Position numbers and translations under genes: made by a program. Positions 26,892 through 35,284 of a stretch of 64,000 nt of DNA are shown here, in pieces (position 1 is the first letter of the stretch; every line of letters begins with the position of its first letter). The stretch is taken from assembly GCA_038318565.1 (NCBI GenBank), contig JBBQCI010000005.1, positions 18,001 through 82,000 of the forward strand, in the 5' to 3' direction. The notes beneath the pieces were generated by a model. It was not told where the DNA came from. It made no database searches and saw only the letters and a program-made list of their open reading frames with translations. The stretch comes from UBA11346 sp038318565 (lineage in GTDB: Bacteria > Planctomycetota > UBA11346).

Positions 26892-28371
26892 CGTCGTCCT
26901 CGTTGGCTGTCACCCGGGCCTGGCCAGTGCCACTGCGCATGGCGCGCACCAGCAGCCAGGCGCACGAGGCGAGACCCAAAGCCATGACCAGCCAGCCACC
27001 AAGCGATCCAGATGGCTTGCCGCTATGATTGAACAGATCGACCGGACCTGTGAACGGGCTGAGCGCGAGCAGCAGGCGTTGCTCTGATCCGTCAAGGAAT
27101 AGGGCGATCAGGGCCGGCGCCAATCCAAGCACCACCAGCATGGCCACGGTGCAGATGCGTCGGGACTGCGGATTTGGGCAGAACCGGCTGAGCGGACCGC
27201 GCGCCACCAGATCGCCGACTGTCAGTACGAACAATCCATGACAGGCCAGGATAAGGGCTGGGGTATCGGGCAGCCATGGCGCGCACAGCAGCAGGCTGAG
27301 GCCAATGATCAGCAGGGTGCAACGGGTACCACGACCGGCGCCAGGGCCGAGCACGGTCATCGCGGCCCGGCGCAGTCGACCACCGGTACGTGTGGACTGC
27401 AGTTGACGAGGAGTGATGTCGGTGTCCTCGGTGACGGCGAACAGCCCGAGGATCAGGCCCCAACAGACGCCGATGGTCGACGCGACGGCCATGACCTCTT
27501 CCAGATCACTGGAAACGCTATGCCAACTGCTGGTCACGGCGGCGAAGACCATGACGGTTCCCAACCACAGCAGCCCATTGAACCAGATGGCCAACCAGAC
27601 CAGTCGGGGACCAGAGCTGCGGTCGAGGGCGCGATGGGTCAGCAGCGCGGCAGCCAGAACGAAGGCCAGGGCCATCAACACAATCCAGGCATTGAGCAGA
27701 CCGATCAGGGCGAGGATCGCTGCGCCATCGCCGCGCATCACTTCCGCCAGCCAGCGTGATAGGCCCTGCTCGCTGCTTGCCCACACCGTCGTCAGCAGGA
27801 TCCAGGCGGTCACCAGACCGAGGGCCAGGACGAGCCCGAGACCCTGACGGGCCTGACGGCTGTTGCCGATGCAGGAGAACATGGCGGCGGTTGCCCCAAG
27901 CAGTGCTCCGGCCATCGGCAGGGTGATCAGGGCAAACACCACAGTGGGCAGGTCGAGACCGCGCAGCAGGTAGCTCATCACCAGGAAGGGGGCGAGTCCA
28001 GCGGCGCCAAGGAGGCCGAGCACCAGACTGCTCTGAACCACGCCGGTGACGATGTGCATCGGCGGCATGCCCGAGAGTTCGATGAGGTCCCACGAGGCGG
28101 CACCGCGATCGCCTGCGATCGCCCGCGAGGTTGTCAAGGCCTGGAGGCACATCAGTGCGGCCCACGCTGAGCCGACGGCTGCGAAAAGGCCCCGTCCGGC
28201 CTGGCTGCTGGCGGCAGCAGCGATCGAGGCGGCGATCACGGCGATCAGTAGCATCAGCAGATAGGCGCCGATAAACGCGCGGTTGCGCAGCTCTTGGCGC
28301 ACCCGGCGTACCAGCATGGGGTTGGCGTGGTCAGCCTGGTCATGCAGCCAGGAGGTCAGGCGGAGCATCAT
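26875..28371 (-). CDS. ABC-2-like integral membrane protein
   Basis: 498 residues with about 10-12 hydrophobic segments. The start NPMLVRRVRQELRNRAFIGA and the loop DRGAASWDLIELSGMPP resemble ABC-2 permease-like proteins common in planctomycetes, where the segment reads ERRxGTWDLL. No ATPase partner is encoded next to it. ATG 28371 (or the adjacent ATG 28368) follows CGGAG and lies 23 bases after the stop of the upstream peptidase gene; a longer frame to 28443 exists but overlaps that gene. Last gene of an operon with an NtrC-like regulator and a peptidase. Confidence 0.8.
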   Translation of the reverse strand: MMLRLTSWLHDQADHANPMLVRRVRQELRNRAFIGAYLLMLLIAVIAASIAAAASSQAGRGLFAAVGSAWAALMCLQALTTSRAIAGDRGAASWDLIELSGMPPMHIVTGVVQSSLVLGLLGAAGLAPFLVMSYLLRGLDLPTVVFALITLPMAGALLGATAAMFSCIGNSRQARQGLGLVLALGLVTAWILLTTVWASSEQGLSRWLAEVMRGDGAAILALIGLLNAWIVLMALAFVLAAALLTHRALDRSSGPRLVWLAIWFNGLLWLGTVMVFAAVTSSWHSVSSDLEEVMAVASTIGVCWGLILGLFAVTEDTDITPRQLQSTRTGGRLRRAAMTVLGPGAGRGTRCTLLIIGLSLLLCAPWLPDTPALILACHGLFVLTVGDLVARGPLSRFCPNPQSRRICTVAMLVVLGLAPALIALFLDGSEQRLLLALSPFTGPVDLFNHSGKPSGSLGGWLVMALGLASCAWLLVRAMRSGTGQARVTANEDDANPRS

Positions 28372-28393
28372 CACTCCGGCAGATTGGCGTTGC

Positions 28394-30871
28394 TCAGTCG
28401 CGTATCCACGAGGAACTGGTGCGCGCCCCATTTTCATCACCACCGGCCCGTTGCAGTCTGACCGCTTCGGCGAACAGCTCCCGGGCCTGCTTGGTCATGC
28501 GTTTGCCATCGCCACGGATCAGACACCAAGCCTGTTGGTGCGCAGCGTGTCCCTGTTCGGCGGCACGCTTGCTGGCGTCAGGCAGGCTGGCGATTGCCGC
28601 TGCAGCCTGTTGCCACGCGGTGACGGCCTCTGTCCAGCCACTGCGGGCCTCCTTACTTGGAGTCAGCACGCGGGCGCGCTGTTGCTGGGCCTGCGCACCG
28701 CGGGCAGGATCGCTGGTCGCCCAGATCACGGCCGAGGCGGCGTAGAGGTCGGCGGAGGTCACCGGGTCGACACCGGCCTGACGGGACGGCTCGCTGAACC
28801 AGGCTTGCTGATACACATTGCCGGCCGCCCGGCGCAGGTCGCCACGCTCACGTTCCAGCTGGGCCGCCGTTCCGTACAGGTCAGCGATACGCTTGGCTGG
28901 GACATCCGCCTTGGTCGCCGCCTGGGCAGCCATGGCCACAGCCATCGCCTCTTCGCGCGGTTTCCCGGCTACGCGGTAGCGTGGCGCGGCGCGTTCGAAC
29001 GCGGCAAAGGCGGCGGCCGGATCGGCGGTCTGTAGGCTCCAACCGGCCTGATACGCGGTGTAGGCGGCCAGGCCCTGGTCGGCGATGGCCAATGCGGTGC
29101 GTTCGGCTTCGATGAAGGCGATCGACGCCTTGCCCAGATCGCCCATGCCGATCAGGCAGGTGGCCCGATCGATGCGGTTGCGCAGTCGGCGCCGGTCATC
29201 AGCAAGGCCGATCAATTCCGCCTCCTGGCCATACAGCGCAGCCGCTGTGGCCCAGTCTCCGTTGGGATCGCGATCAGGTCGTTGCAGTCCCGCATGTACC
29301 GCCAGGGCCCGGGCGATGTCGATCCGTGCGGCTTGCTGATCGGGAAGCTGCCGCCACAGGGCCTCGGCCTCTGCTGCCAGCGAACGGCAGCGCGCCCAGT
29401 CGCCGGCCGTGCCGTCAGAAGGGCTGAGTGCCTGTGACATTAGCAGCACGGTCGAGGCCTCGTGGTCCGCGTCGCCGGCCGAACGGTAGATTTCACGCGC
29501 GCGATTTAGCGACCGCTCTGCCTCGTCAGCTGCATTTCCGCCGTCTGGAGCGCGAGTTGCCCGCCCTGGAATAAAGCAGGCTCCGTAGGCGGTGTAGGCC
29601 GAGGCCCGCAGTCCGTCAGGACCAACGGCTTCGGCCCATTGCACGGCTAGCCGCCCTAGGCTGGCTGCCCGATTCCAGTCCCCGCCGGGTTCGTCGTCGC
29701 CCCAGGCCCGGCAAGCCTGCCGCATGGCCTCAGCCTGGCCTGCAAGGTGGTTGCGCCCGGCATAGATCTTCGATGCCGCTTCGGCTGCTGCACCCGCCTT
29801 GGCGGGTTGACGACCGGTCAATGCCTGGGATGCCTGAAGCCAGGCACTGGCGGCATCGAGTTCATAGCCCGGAGTGGCTGCGAAGCCGCGAGCGGCTCCG
29901 CTCAGCCAGCGGGCTGCCTCCATCGGATCGCCGGGAGCGAGGTGCTCGGGCAGCCAGGACATGCCGTGTTCAACCGCGCTGGCGGCACTAGCCGAGCCGT
30001 CGAGATGACGCGCTGCCTCCCAGGCTCCGGTTGCCGCCCAGGCCCGCCAGGCGTTGTCCAGGCCGCCGGGGATGCCGTTGAAGGAGGCGGCAAAGGCGCT
30101 GTCGTGCGTCTCGTCCGCGGCCATACGGCGTAGGAATCCCCAGAAACGATCGGGGTGGACATTGAGCAGGAAGAGGACAGCGCCGTAGGATGCGGCATAT
30201 TGGCGATCCGCCTCGCCACGGTCGGCTCCAGCCCGTTGCAGCCAGCCGTCCGCAGCCAGCGCGGTAATCGAGGCCAGCGGAGTGCCACCGTCGGCGGCGA
30301 ACGAACGTAGCAGTTCGTGCCGCTGCATTGGCACGCTGCTCAGCCGGACTTGGCCCGGATCAAACCAGGCATCTTCGGCGCACACCGCCAAACCTTCGTT
30401 AAACCACACCGGCTGCCCGCTGCGCGCAGGTAGGATAAGATCAAGAACGTAATGGACGAGTTCATGCCGCACGGTCGACAATTCCCGTCCGCCGTCGCGG
30501 AAGATCACTAGCTTGCCGCCTCCTGGCGTCCCATCGCTGCTGTAGAATCCTTCGGCGTGCGCAGTCGCGACGTTGCGGGCGTTGTTGTGGGCGTAGTCCT
30601 GGAAGGCACTGCGGGTGGCAAATACGAGAACTGGAAGGTCAGGCAGGCTCTTGGGCAATGCCGCAACATTGCTGCCAAGCCAGACGGCCAAGCCATCACG
30701 CGTGCGGGCCAGTTCTGCCGCCAGCTGCCGGGTGGCCTCCGCGTCAGCCTGCGACAACAGACGCAGTCCATGCAATCGCGTCTCGCTGGCGCCTGTTAGC
30801 GTCACCTCGCCAGCGTGCTGGACGACAGCCAGCAGGCAGAGCATCAATAGGTGAAGCGGCTGGTATCTCAC
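28394..30871 (-). CDS. secreted HExxH metallopeptidase with TPR-like C-terminal region
   Basis: 825 residues. It has a signal peptide (MRYQPLHLLMLCLLAVVQHA, then GEVTL). A gluzincin-type peptidase domain covers about residues 85-260, with RHELVHYVLD (zinc ligands and catalytic Glu) and VWFNEGLAVCAEDAW (third ligand Glu). From about residue 330 to the end the protein is Ala-rich and helical, with repeating A-x-Y-x-x-G-W spacing typical of tetratricopeptide-like repeats. It should act in the periplasm or at the cell surface. GTG 30871 overlaps the regulator stop (GTGA), so the two are coupled. A decayed relative lies at 11420-12962. Confidence 0.85.
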   Translation of the reverse strand: MRYQPLHLLMLCLLAVVQHAGEVTLTGASETRLHGLRLLSQADAEATRQLAAELARTRDGLAVWLGSNVAALPKSLPDLPVLVFATRSAFQDYAHNNARNVATAHAEGFYSSDGTPGGGKLVIFRDGGRELSTVRHELVHYVLDLILPARSGQPVWFNEGLAVCAEDAWFDPGQVRLSSVPMQRHELLRSFAADGGTPLASITALAADGWLQRAGADRGEADRQYAASYGAVLFLLNVHPDRFWGFLRRMAADETHDSAFAASFNGIPGGLDNAWRAWAATGAWEAARHLDGSASAASAVEHGMSWLPEHLAPGDPMEAARWLSGAARGFAATPGYELDAASAWLQASQALTGRQPAKAGAAAEAASKIYAGRNHLAGQAEAMRQACRAWGDDEPGGDWNRAASLGRLAVQWAEAVGPDGLRASAYTAYGACFIPGRATRAPDGGNAADEAERSLNRAREIYRSAGDADHEASTVLLMSQALSPSDGTAGDWARCRSLAAEAEALWRQLPDQQAARIDIARALAVHAGLQRPDRDPNGDWATAAALYGQEAELIGLADDRRRLRNRIDRATCLIGMGDLGKASIAFIEAERTALAIADQGLAAYTAYQAGWSLQTADPAAAFAAFERAAPRYRVAGKPREEAMAVAMAAQAATKADVPAKRIADLYGTAAQLERERGDLRRAAGNVYQQAWFSEPSRQAGVDPVTSADLYAASAVIWATSDPARGAQAQQQRARVLTPSKEARSGWTEAVTAWQQAAAAIASLPDASKRAAEQGHAAHQQAWCLIRGDGKRMTKQARELFAEAVRLQRAGGDENGARTSSSWIRD

Positions 30872-32190
30872 GTCTCCATCCCGGCCGAATCCATGCGTTT
30901 TTTCAACGTCGCCCGGTTGATGCCCAGCAATTCAGCAGCGCGCAGTTGATTGCCGCCCGTGCGGGCAAGCGCTTCGCGGACCAATGCTGATTCCAGCTCG
31001 TCGAGGGCTCGTTCATGGACCTTGCCGGGGTCGCTGTCCAACAGGCGTCGGGCCAGGGCAGCGGCGGCAGCGGCAAATCCCGGCCCAGTAGAGGTATGGG
31101 ATTCGTTGGTCCCCATCGGCAGGTGTTCGGCGTCGATGACGCCACCGACCGCCAGGACCGAGGCCTCTTCGAGGATATGCTTCAATTCACGGATATTGCC
31201 CGGCCAGTCATGTGCCGCGAATCGTTGCATTGCGGTGTCAGTGATTGACAGGTCGCGATTGAGCCGTGAAGCCGCGCGGACGAGAAACGCACGGGTCAAT
31301 GCCGGCAGGTCGTCCAGACGATCCGTCAGCGGTGGCAAGGCGATATGCATGGCACGTAGACGCCAGGACAGGTCCTCCCGGAAGCTTCCCGTGGCCGACA
31401 GCTTGGCCAGATCCCTCCTGCTGGAGGTGATCAGGCGCGCGTGATGGGGGTCACGCGCTGCTGCGAGTTGTTCAACCAGCCAGGCCTGGGCATTGCCTGG
31501 CAGGTTGTCGACTTCGTCGAGAAACAGGGTGCCGTTGGTGGCGTCGGTCCGGTGTTTGATCAACTCTGCGACAGCCTGGGATTCGACCAGTGCGGCGCAT
31601 CCGACATGGACAAATGGTCCGCTGCGGCGTGGACCATGGCGATGCAGGGCGCGGGCAAGGATCTCCTTTCCGCTGCCGACCGGACCGGTGAGCAGCACCT
31701 CGACAGTCGTTCCGGCCGCCGCCGCCAGGCGTCGATAGACCTCCTGCATGACGGCAGATCCGCCGACAATGCCGTCTTCGTCGAATCCAACTGTTGGTCT
31801 CGCCGAGGCCGCCAATGGCGTCTCTCCGAGCGCTCGCCGGAGCACCGCCACGGTCCGATCGAGGTCCAGCGGTTTGGGCAGGTAATCGAAGGCGCCGCGG
31901 GCCACTGCCTCGATGGCGCTTTCGACCGTGCCGTGTGCGGTCATCACGACGACGGGAAGTTGCGGCCGGTCCAGGCGCAGACTGGCGAGCAGATCGAGAC
32001 CGCTTTCGCCGGGCATGCGGATGTCCGTCACGACCACATCAACGCCCAGCTTTACTTTGCGGCGGGCAGTGGGGACATCGGCTGCGACCTGGACCCGCCA
32101 GCCGGACTTAATCAACGCTCGTTCCAGAGCCCAACACACGGCTGCGTCGTCGTCGACGATGAGTACCTGAGGATTTTCCTGGTCCGGCAT
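30868..32190 (-). CDS. NtrC-like response regulator lacking the GAFTGA loop
   Basis: 440 residues. The receiver domain (about 1-120) has the acidic pair in LIVDDDAAV, the phospho-acceptor in VVTDIRMPG and the Lys of YLPKPLD. The AAA+ domain (about 145-370) keeps Walker A (GPVGSGKE), Walker B (GTLFLDEVDNL) and the arginine segment FREDLSWRL. The roughly 20 residues that normally hold ESELFGHEKGAFTGA are missing: CAALVESQAVAELIKHRTD leads straight into Walker B. A Fis-type helix-turn-helix ends the protein (NQLRAAELLGINRATLKKRM). Without GAFTGA it should not remodel sigma-54 polymerase in the usual way. No histidine kinase gene is adjacent. ATG 32190 begins the receiver domain; the frame upstream is not conserved. 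Confidence 0.92.
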   Translation of the reverse strand: MPDQENPQVLIVDDDAAVCWALERALIKSGWRVQVAADVPTARRKVKLGVDVVVTDIRMPGESGLDLLASLRLDRPQLPVVVMTAHGTVESAIEAVARGAFDYLPKPLDLDRTVAVLRRALGETPLAASARPTVGFDEDGIVGGSAVMQEVYRRLAAAAGTTVEVLLTGPVGSGKEILARALHRHGPRRSGPFVHVGCAALVESQAVAELIKHRTDATNGTLFLDEVDNLPGNAQAWLVEQLAAARDPHHARLITSSRRDLAKLSATGSFREDLSWRLRAMHIALPPLTDRLDDLPALTRAFLVRAASRLNRDLSITDTAMQRFAAHDWPGNIRELKHILEEASVLAVGGVIDAEHLPMGTNESHTSTGPGFAAAAAALARRLLDSDPGKVHERALDELESALVREALARTGGNQLRAAELLGINRATLKKRMDSAGMET

Positions 32191-32217
32191 GAACCTGTTA
32201 TCCGCGCAAGTCAGGGT

Positions 32218-32247
32218 TTGACAACGCCGGGTGGGGGTTGTTACACT
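32218..32247 (+). promoter_or_regulatory. sigma-70-type promoter of the outer-membrane protein gene
   Basis: Perfect -35 TTGACA (32218-32223), 18-base spacer and -10 TACACT (32242-32247, 4 of 6 matches), 21 bases before ATG 32268. It lies in the 77-base gap between divergent genes, next to the regulator start. Confidence 0.65.
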
Positions 32248-32267
32248 CACGTGATCTGGAGGTTCCC

Positions 32268-33857
32268 ATGCATTCGCATTATGTAACCGCAACGTTGTTG
32301 ACCCTGGCGATGTCTCCATTGGCGGCGATGGATTCGCATATCGTCGGTCCACGAGCGCTCGGCATGGGCGGCACCGGCACGGCTGCGGCGGATGACCAGA
32401 CTGCATCGTATTGGAATCCTGCCGTCTACGGGTTCTTCAGCCGAACCGGGGAAGGAGACGCCAAGCTCGCCAGTGACCCAAATTTTGTTGGGCGCAAAGA
32501 TTGGGGCGTTGGACTTGCCGACGTCGGCGCACAGGCCGAGATACGAGGCAATCTGGCCGACTGGGTCCAGCAGTTGGCGGACGGCAACCTGGCTACCCTC
32601 GACAATCTGGGCAGCGGCGCCGGATCTCCGAATGATCTCAAGTCGATCATGGCAGCGCTCGACATGATCAACCGCTTCACTCCGAGTCGGGATACTGTGA
32701 ATATTGCGGGCAACGTTGGCATTCTGAACACCCGCGTCCTGCATGTCGGTCTTGGATTCAGGCAATTCGCTGAGGGTGTCGTTTCGGTGGCGGACCTCGA
32801 TAAAATCAACATCGGATTCGGCACCAGTACCGGAGCCGTGCTTGGTGACGATATTCTGGCCACCGCAACTCCGGATGGTTACACGCCGGGCCACGTGCCG
32901 ACCCTCATTACCGGTCAGCAGGCGACTGACTTGGCCACCGCATTGGGTGGATCCAATCCGACTGAGGCAGTCAACCGGCTGGACTATGCCGCTGGCCAGG
33001 CAGGTCTCACTCAAGCAGATGTCGACAGTCTGCTCGCTGGTGGGTCGGGACTCCTCTATAACGCCGTCGCTGCCTCGTCGAATCCCGCATTGGCTTTCGA
33101 TAACAACCAGACGGCGGCATTTACTGCGGGATATACGGTTGCCGAAGTTCCGTTGACCGTGGGCTGGGCCCTCAACGACCACCTCTCGGTCGGTGGCAAT
33201 CTCAAGCTGATGATCGGAAGGGTTGCTGGCGCCAAAGTCCGTTTCCTCTCGGATAACAACAATCTGTCCGATCTGCTGCATGATGCCTTTGCCGATGCCC
33301 ACCAGACCGTAACCGCCGGTGTCGATCTCGGGTTCATGGCGCGGTGTTCCTGGGCCCAGGGTGGACTGACGGTGCGCAACCTGAACCGGCCGATCCTCAA
33401 GGGCGGGACCTATAAGGATGCTGATGGCGAGGATTTCACGGTCAGCGATGTCGCTCTAGAACCGCAGGTCGCCATCGGTGCAGCGGTCTATCCCTGGGAA
33501 ACCGTGTGCTTAACCGCGGACCTCGATCTGACGGAGAACCAGACGCGGATCAGCACCTCGAGCGGCCGCCCGTTGGCCGCTGGCATCGATCCGACCCTGA
33601 CCATCGAATACGCCACCCGCCGTTTAGGTGTCGGAGCCGAATGGAACGCTTTCCGTTTTCTTGCTTTACGCGGCGGCTGGTCGAAGGATCTCGCGGAATC
33701 CGAGACAGGTATGATGATCCATGGCGGTCTGGGTCTGAATTTCTGGGCAGTACGGCTCGACCTGGCCGGCGCTGTCTCGACCGAACGGGTCGAAGTCGAC
33801 GGCAGCGAAGTGCCCCGCGCCTTCAATGTCGGCGCAGGCCTTAGCGTGGATTTCTGA
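32268..33857 (+). CDS. outer-membrane beta-barrel protein (TraF_2 / FadL-like)
   Basis: 529 residues. It has a signal peptide (MHSHYVTATLLTLAMSPLAA) and then GPRALGMGGTGTAAADDQTASYWNPA, the start typical of the OmpP1/FadL and TraF_2 outer-membrane families. The rest is beta-rich with alternating residues, and it ends in a phenylalanine strand (VGAGLSVDF) as outer-membrane barrels do. It may carry hydrophobic substrates across the outer membrane; the substrate is unknown. ATG 32268 follows GGAGG by 7 bases and a good promoter. It is divergent from the NtrC-like regulator, which may control it. It overlaps the convergent CYTH gene by 17 bases. Confidence 0.83.
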   Translation: MHSHYVTATLLTLAMSPLAAMDSHIVGPRALGMGGTGTAAADDQTASYWNPAVYGFFSRTGEGDAKLASDPNFVGRKDWGVGLADVGAQAEIRGNLADWVQQLADGNLATLDNLGSGAGSPNDLKSIMAALDMINRFTPSRDTVNIAGNVGILNTRVLHVGLGFRQFAEGVVSVADLDKINIGFGTSTGAVLGDDILATATPDGYTPGHVPTLITGQQATDLATALGGSNPTEAVNRLDYAAGQAGLTQADVDSLLAGGSGLLYNAVAASSNPALAFDNNQTAAFTAGYTVAEVPLTVGWALNDHLSVGGNLKLMIGRVAGAKVRFLSDNNNLSDLLHDAFADAHQTVTAGVDLGFMARCSWAQGGLTVRNLNRPILKGGTYKDADGEDFTVSDVALEPQVAIGAAVYPWETVCLTADLDLTENQTRISTSSGRPLAAGIDPTLTIEYATRRLGVGAEWNAFRFLALRGGWSKDLAESETGMMIHGGLGLNFWAVRLDLAGAVSTERVEVDGSEVPRAFNVGAGLSVDF

Positions 33858-34422
33858 GCGCGAACCAACGCTGCAGTTTGGTCACCGGCTGCACTGTCCA
33901 GCCCACGCCCCACTCGCGGAGCAGAGCGGCCCAGCGCGCGTTGGCCGCTTCTGGTTCCGGCGTTTCGATCTCTAGCTCGTGATCGATGCGGCCGTCGAGA
34001 TCGGTCCGGTCGAGGCAGAGCAGATGCAGACCATCATGCCACTCCAGACGCAGGTTGGAGAATCCGCCCAGGGCGATCAATGGAGCTCCTGCCAGATCCG
34101 CTTGCCAATCATCTGGTAGCGGTCCGGACGGTGGATGGCCCCAGGCATCTGCTGGCATCTCGCTTTCCCATTCCGCATGGCGATGGGTGCCAATCGCGTC
34201 GACCGTACCCTTGCATTTGCAGGTGAGGATGATGCGGTCGTTTTCACGGCGCATACGGACGGAACGTTTGGCCTGGCGTAGTCGTCCGTCCACGCTGTCG
34301 AAGAAACGATTCTCTTGATGCAGCGTTGCCGCCGGCCCCAGCAGGGTGGCGATGCGTTCTGCCAGCAGGGTATGGGCAGTAGGCGTCAGAGCCCACTTCA
34401 ATTCGACCTCAATGGGTATCAT
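33841..34422 (-). CDS. CYTH domain protein (class IV adenylate cyclase / thiamine-triphosphatase superfamily)
   Basis: 193 residues. Starts MIPIEVELKWAL with the ExExK signature (EVELK), followed by ENRFFDSVDGRLRQA, SVRMRRENDRIILTCK and DRTDLDGRIDHELEIET, the metal and triphosphate-binding strands of the CYTH tunnel. It should act on a triphosphate (inorganic, thiamine or ATP); the exact substrate cannot be told. ATG 34422 overlaps the 3' end of the acyltransferase gene by 14 bases, suggesting coupling. Third gene of a recJ-acyltransferase-CYTH operon. Confidence 0.88.
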   Translation of the reverse strand: MIPIEVELKWALTPTAHTLLAERIATLLGPAATLHQENRFFDSVDGRLRQAKRSVRMRRENDRIILTCKCKGTVDAIGTHRHAEWESEMPADAWGHPPSGPLPDDWQADLAGAPLIALGGFSNLRLEWHDGLHLLCLDRTDLDGRIDHELEIETPEPEAANARWAALLREWGVGWTVQPVTKLQRWFALRNPR

Positions 34423-35284
34423 GAAATGCGACCCATTGGGCTGGCGCTGCGGCAAGCAGGCGTGAGGTGGATGCAGCAATGCGATGAGTCAGTTCGGCAA
34501 CCTGACCGCCGCGCGAAATCGAAGGATCCGGCCGCAGCGGCTTGCCGATCAGCAGGATGAAGGTCGACGGGGTGCGGCGGGCGAGCAGCAGGGGGATGAC
34601 CGGCGCGCTGCTCTGCACGGCCAGAGCAGCCGGACCGGTCGGCAGCTGCGTCGGCCGTCCAAGGAAGGTGCCAGGCAGGCCGCGATCAGAGTAATCTCGA
34701 TCAATCAGCATACCCAGTATCTGGCTATCGCGCAGGGCGCGGAGCAGGGCCAATGGCGCGCGGTCCAGGGTGACCGTTCGACAGCCCCAGCGCCCACGTC
34801 GATCGGCCAGCCACTGATCAAGTATAGGATCGCCATACGCGAGCGTCGGAGCCATCACCCCGTCGGTCAGGCGTAAGTGATGGAGCAGTGCCGCCAGCAT
34901 GTCCCAGTGGCTGTGCACGGTCGCCAGAATGGCCGGCCCGCGCAGTGGCCTGGCGGCAAAAACCCCCCACGGATCACGCACCTCGACCACGCCTGGCTGC
35001 AGCCAGCCGTCGCGATGCAGCCGGGCGGCCTCGGCCAGGGTCAGGGCGAATTCTGTGTAGCTCCGACGCACCGCCCGGCGTAAAGGATCACCGCGAGGCA
35101 CGGCGTTGGCCAGGTGGCGCTCCACCGTCCGCCGTCCCTTGCTGTCGATCAGCCAAGCGGCCGAGGCGATGGTGTAGGCGACCGTGCGCGCCAGGCCCAG
35201 CGGCATGGAGTCGGCTGCCCCGGCGACTGCGCGCATGCACAGACGGCGAAGGCTGGGTATGGCGGCGAGCAGGTCACGAGCCAC
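34409..35284 (-). CDS. LpxL/HtrB-like lipid A acyltransferase
   Basis: 291 residues with the layout of Kdo-dependent late lipid A acyltransferases: an N-terminal membrane-near segment, WLIDSKGRRTVERHLANAV, then ILATVHSHWDMLAALLH where the catalytic motif sits, DRAPLALLRAL, GMLIDRDYSDRGLPGTFLGRP and AVIPLLLARR-like strands. The motif reads H-S-H-W-D, one residue shorter than the usual HX4(D/E), so activity may differ. The GTG start shares its first base with the recJ TAG (TAGTG), giving tight coupling. It supports an outer membrane with a lipid A-like glycolipid. Confidence 0.85.
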   Translation of the reverse strand: MARDLLAAIPSLRRLCMRAVAGAADSMPLGLARTVAYTIASAAWLIDSKGRRTVERHLANAVPRGDPLRRAVRRSYTEFALTLAEAARLHRDGWLQPGVVEVRDPWGVFAARPLRGPAILATVHSHWDMLAALLHHLRLTDGVMAPTLAYGDPILDQWLADRRGRWGCRTVTLDRAPLALLRALRDSQILGMLIDRDYSDRGLPGTFLGRPTQLPTGPAALAVQSSAPVIPLLLARRTPSTFILLIGKPLRPDPSISRGGQVAELTHRIAASTSRLLAAAPAQWVAFHDTH

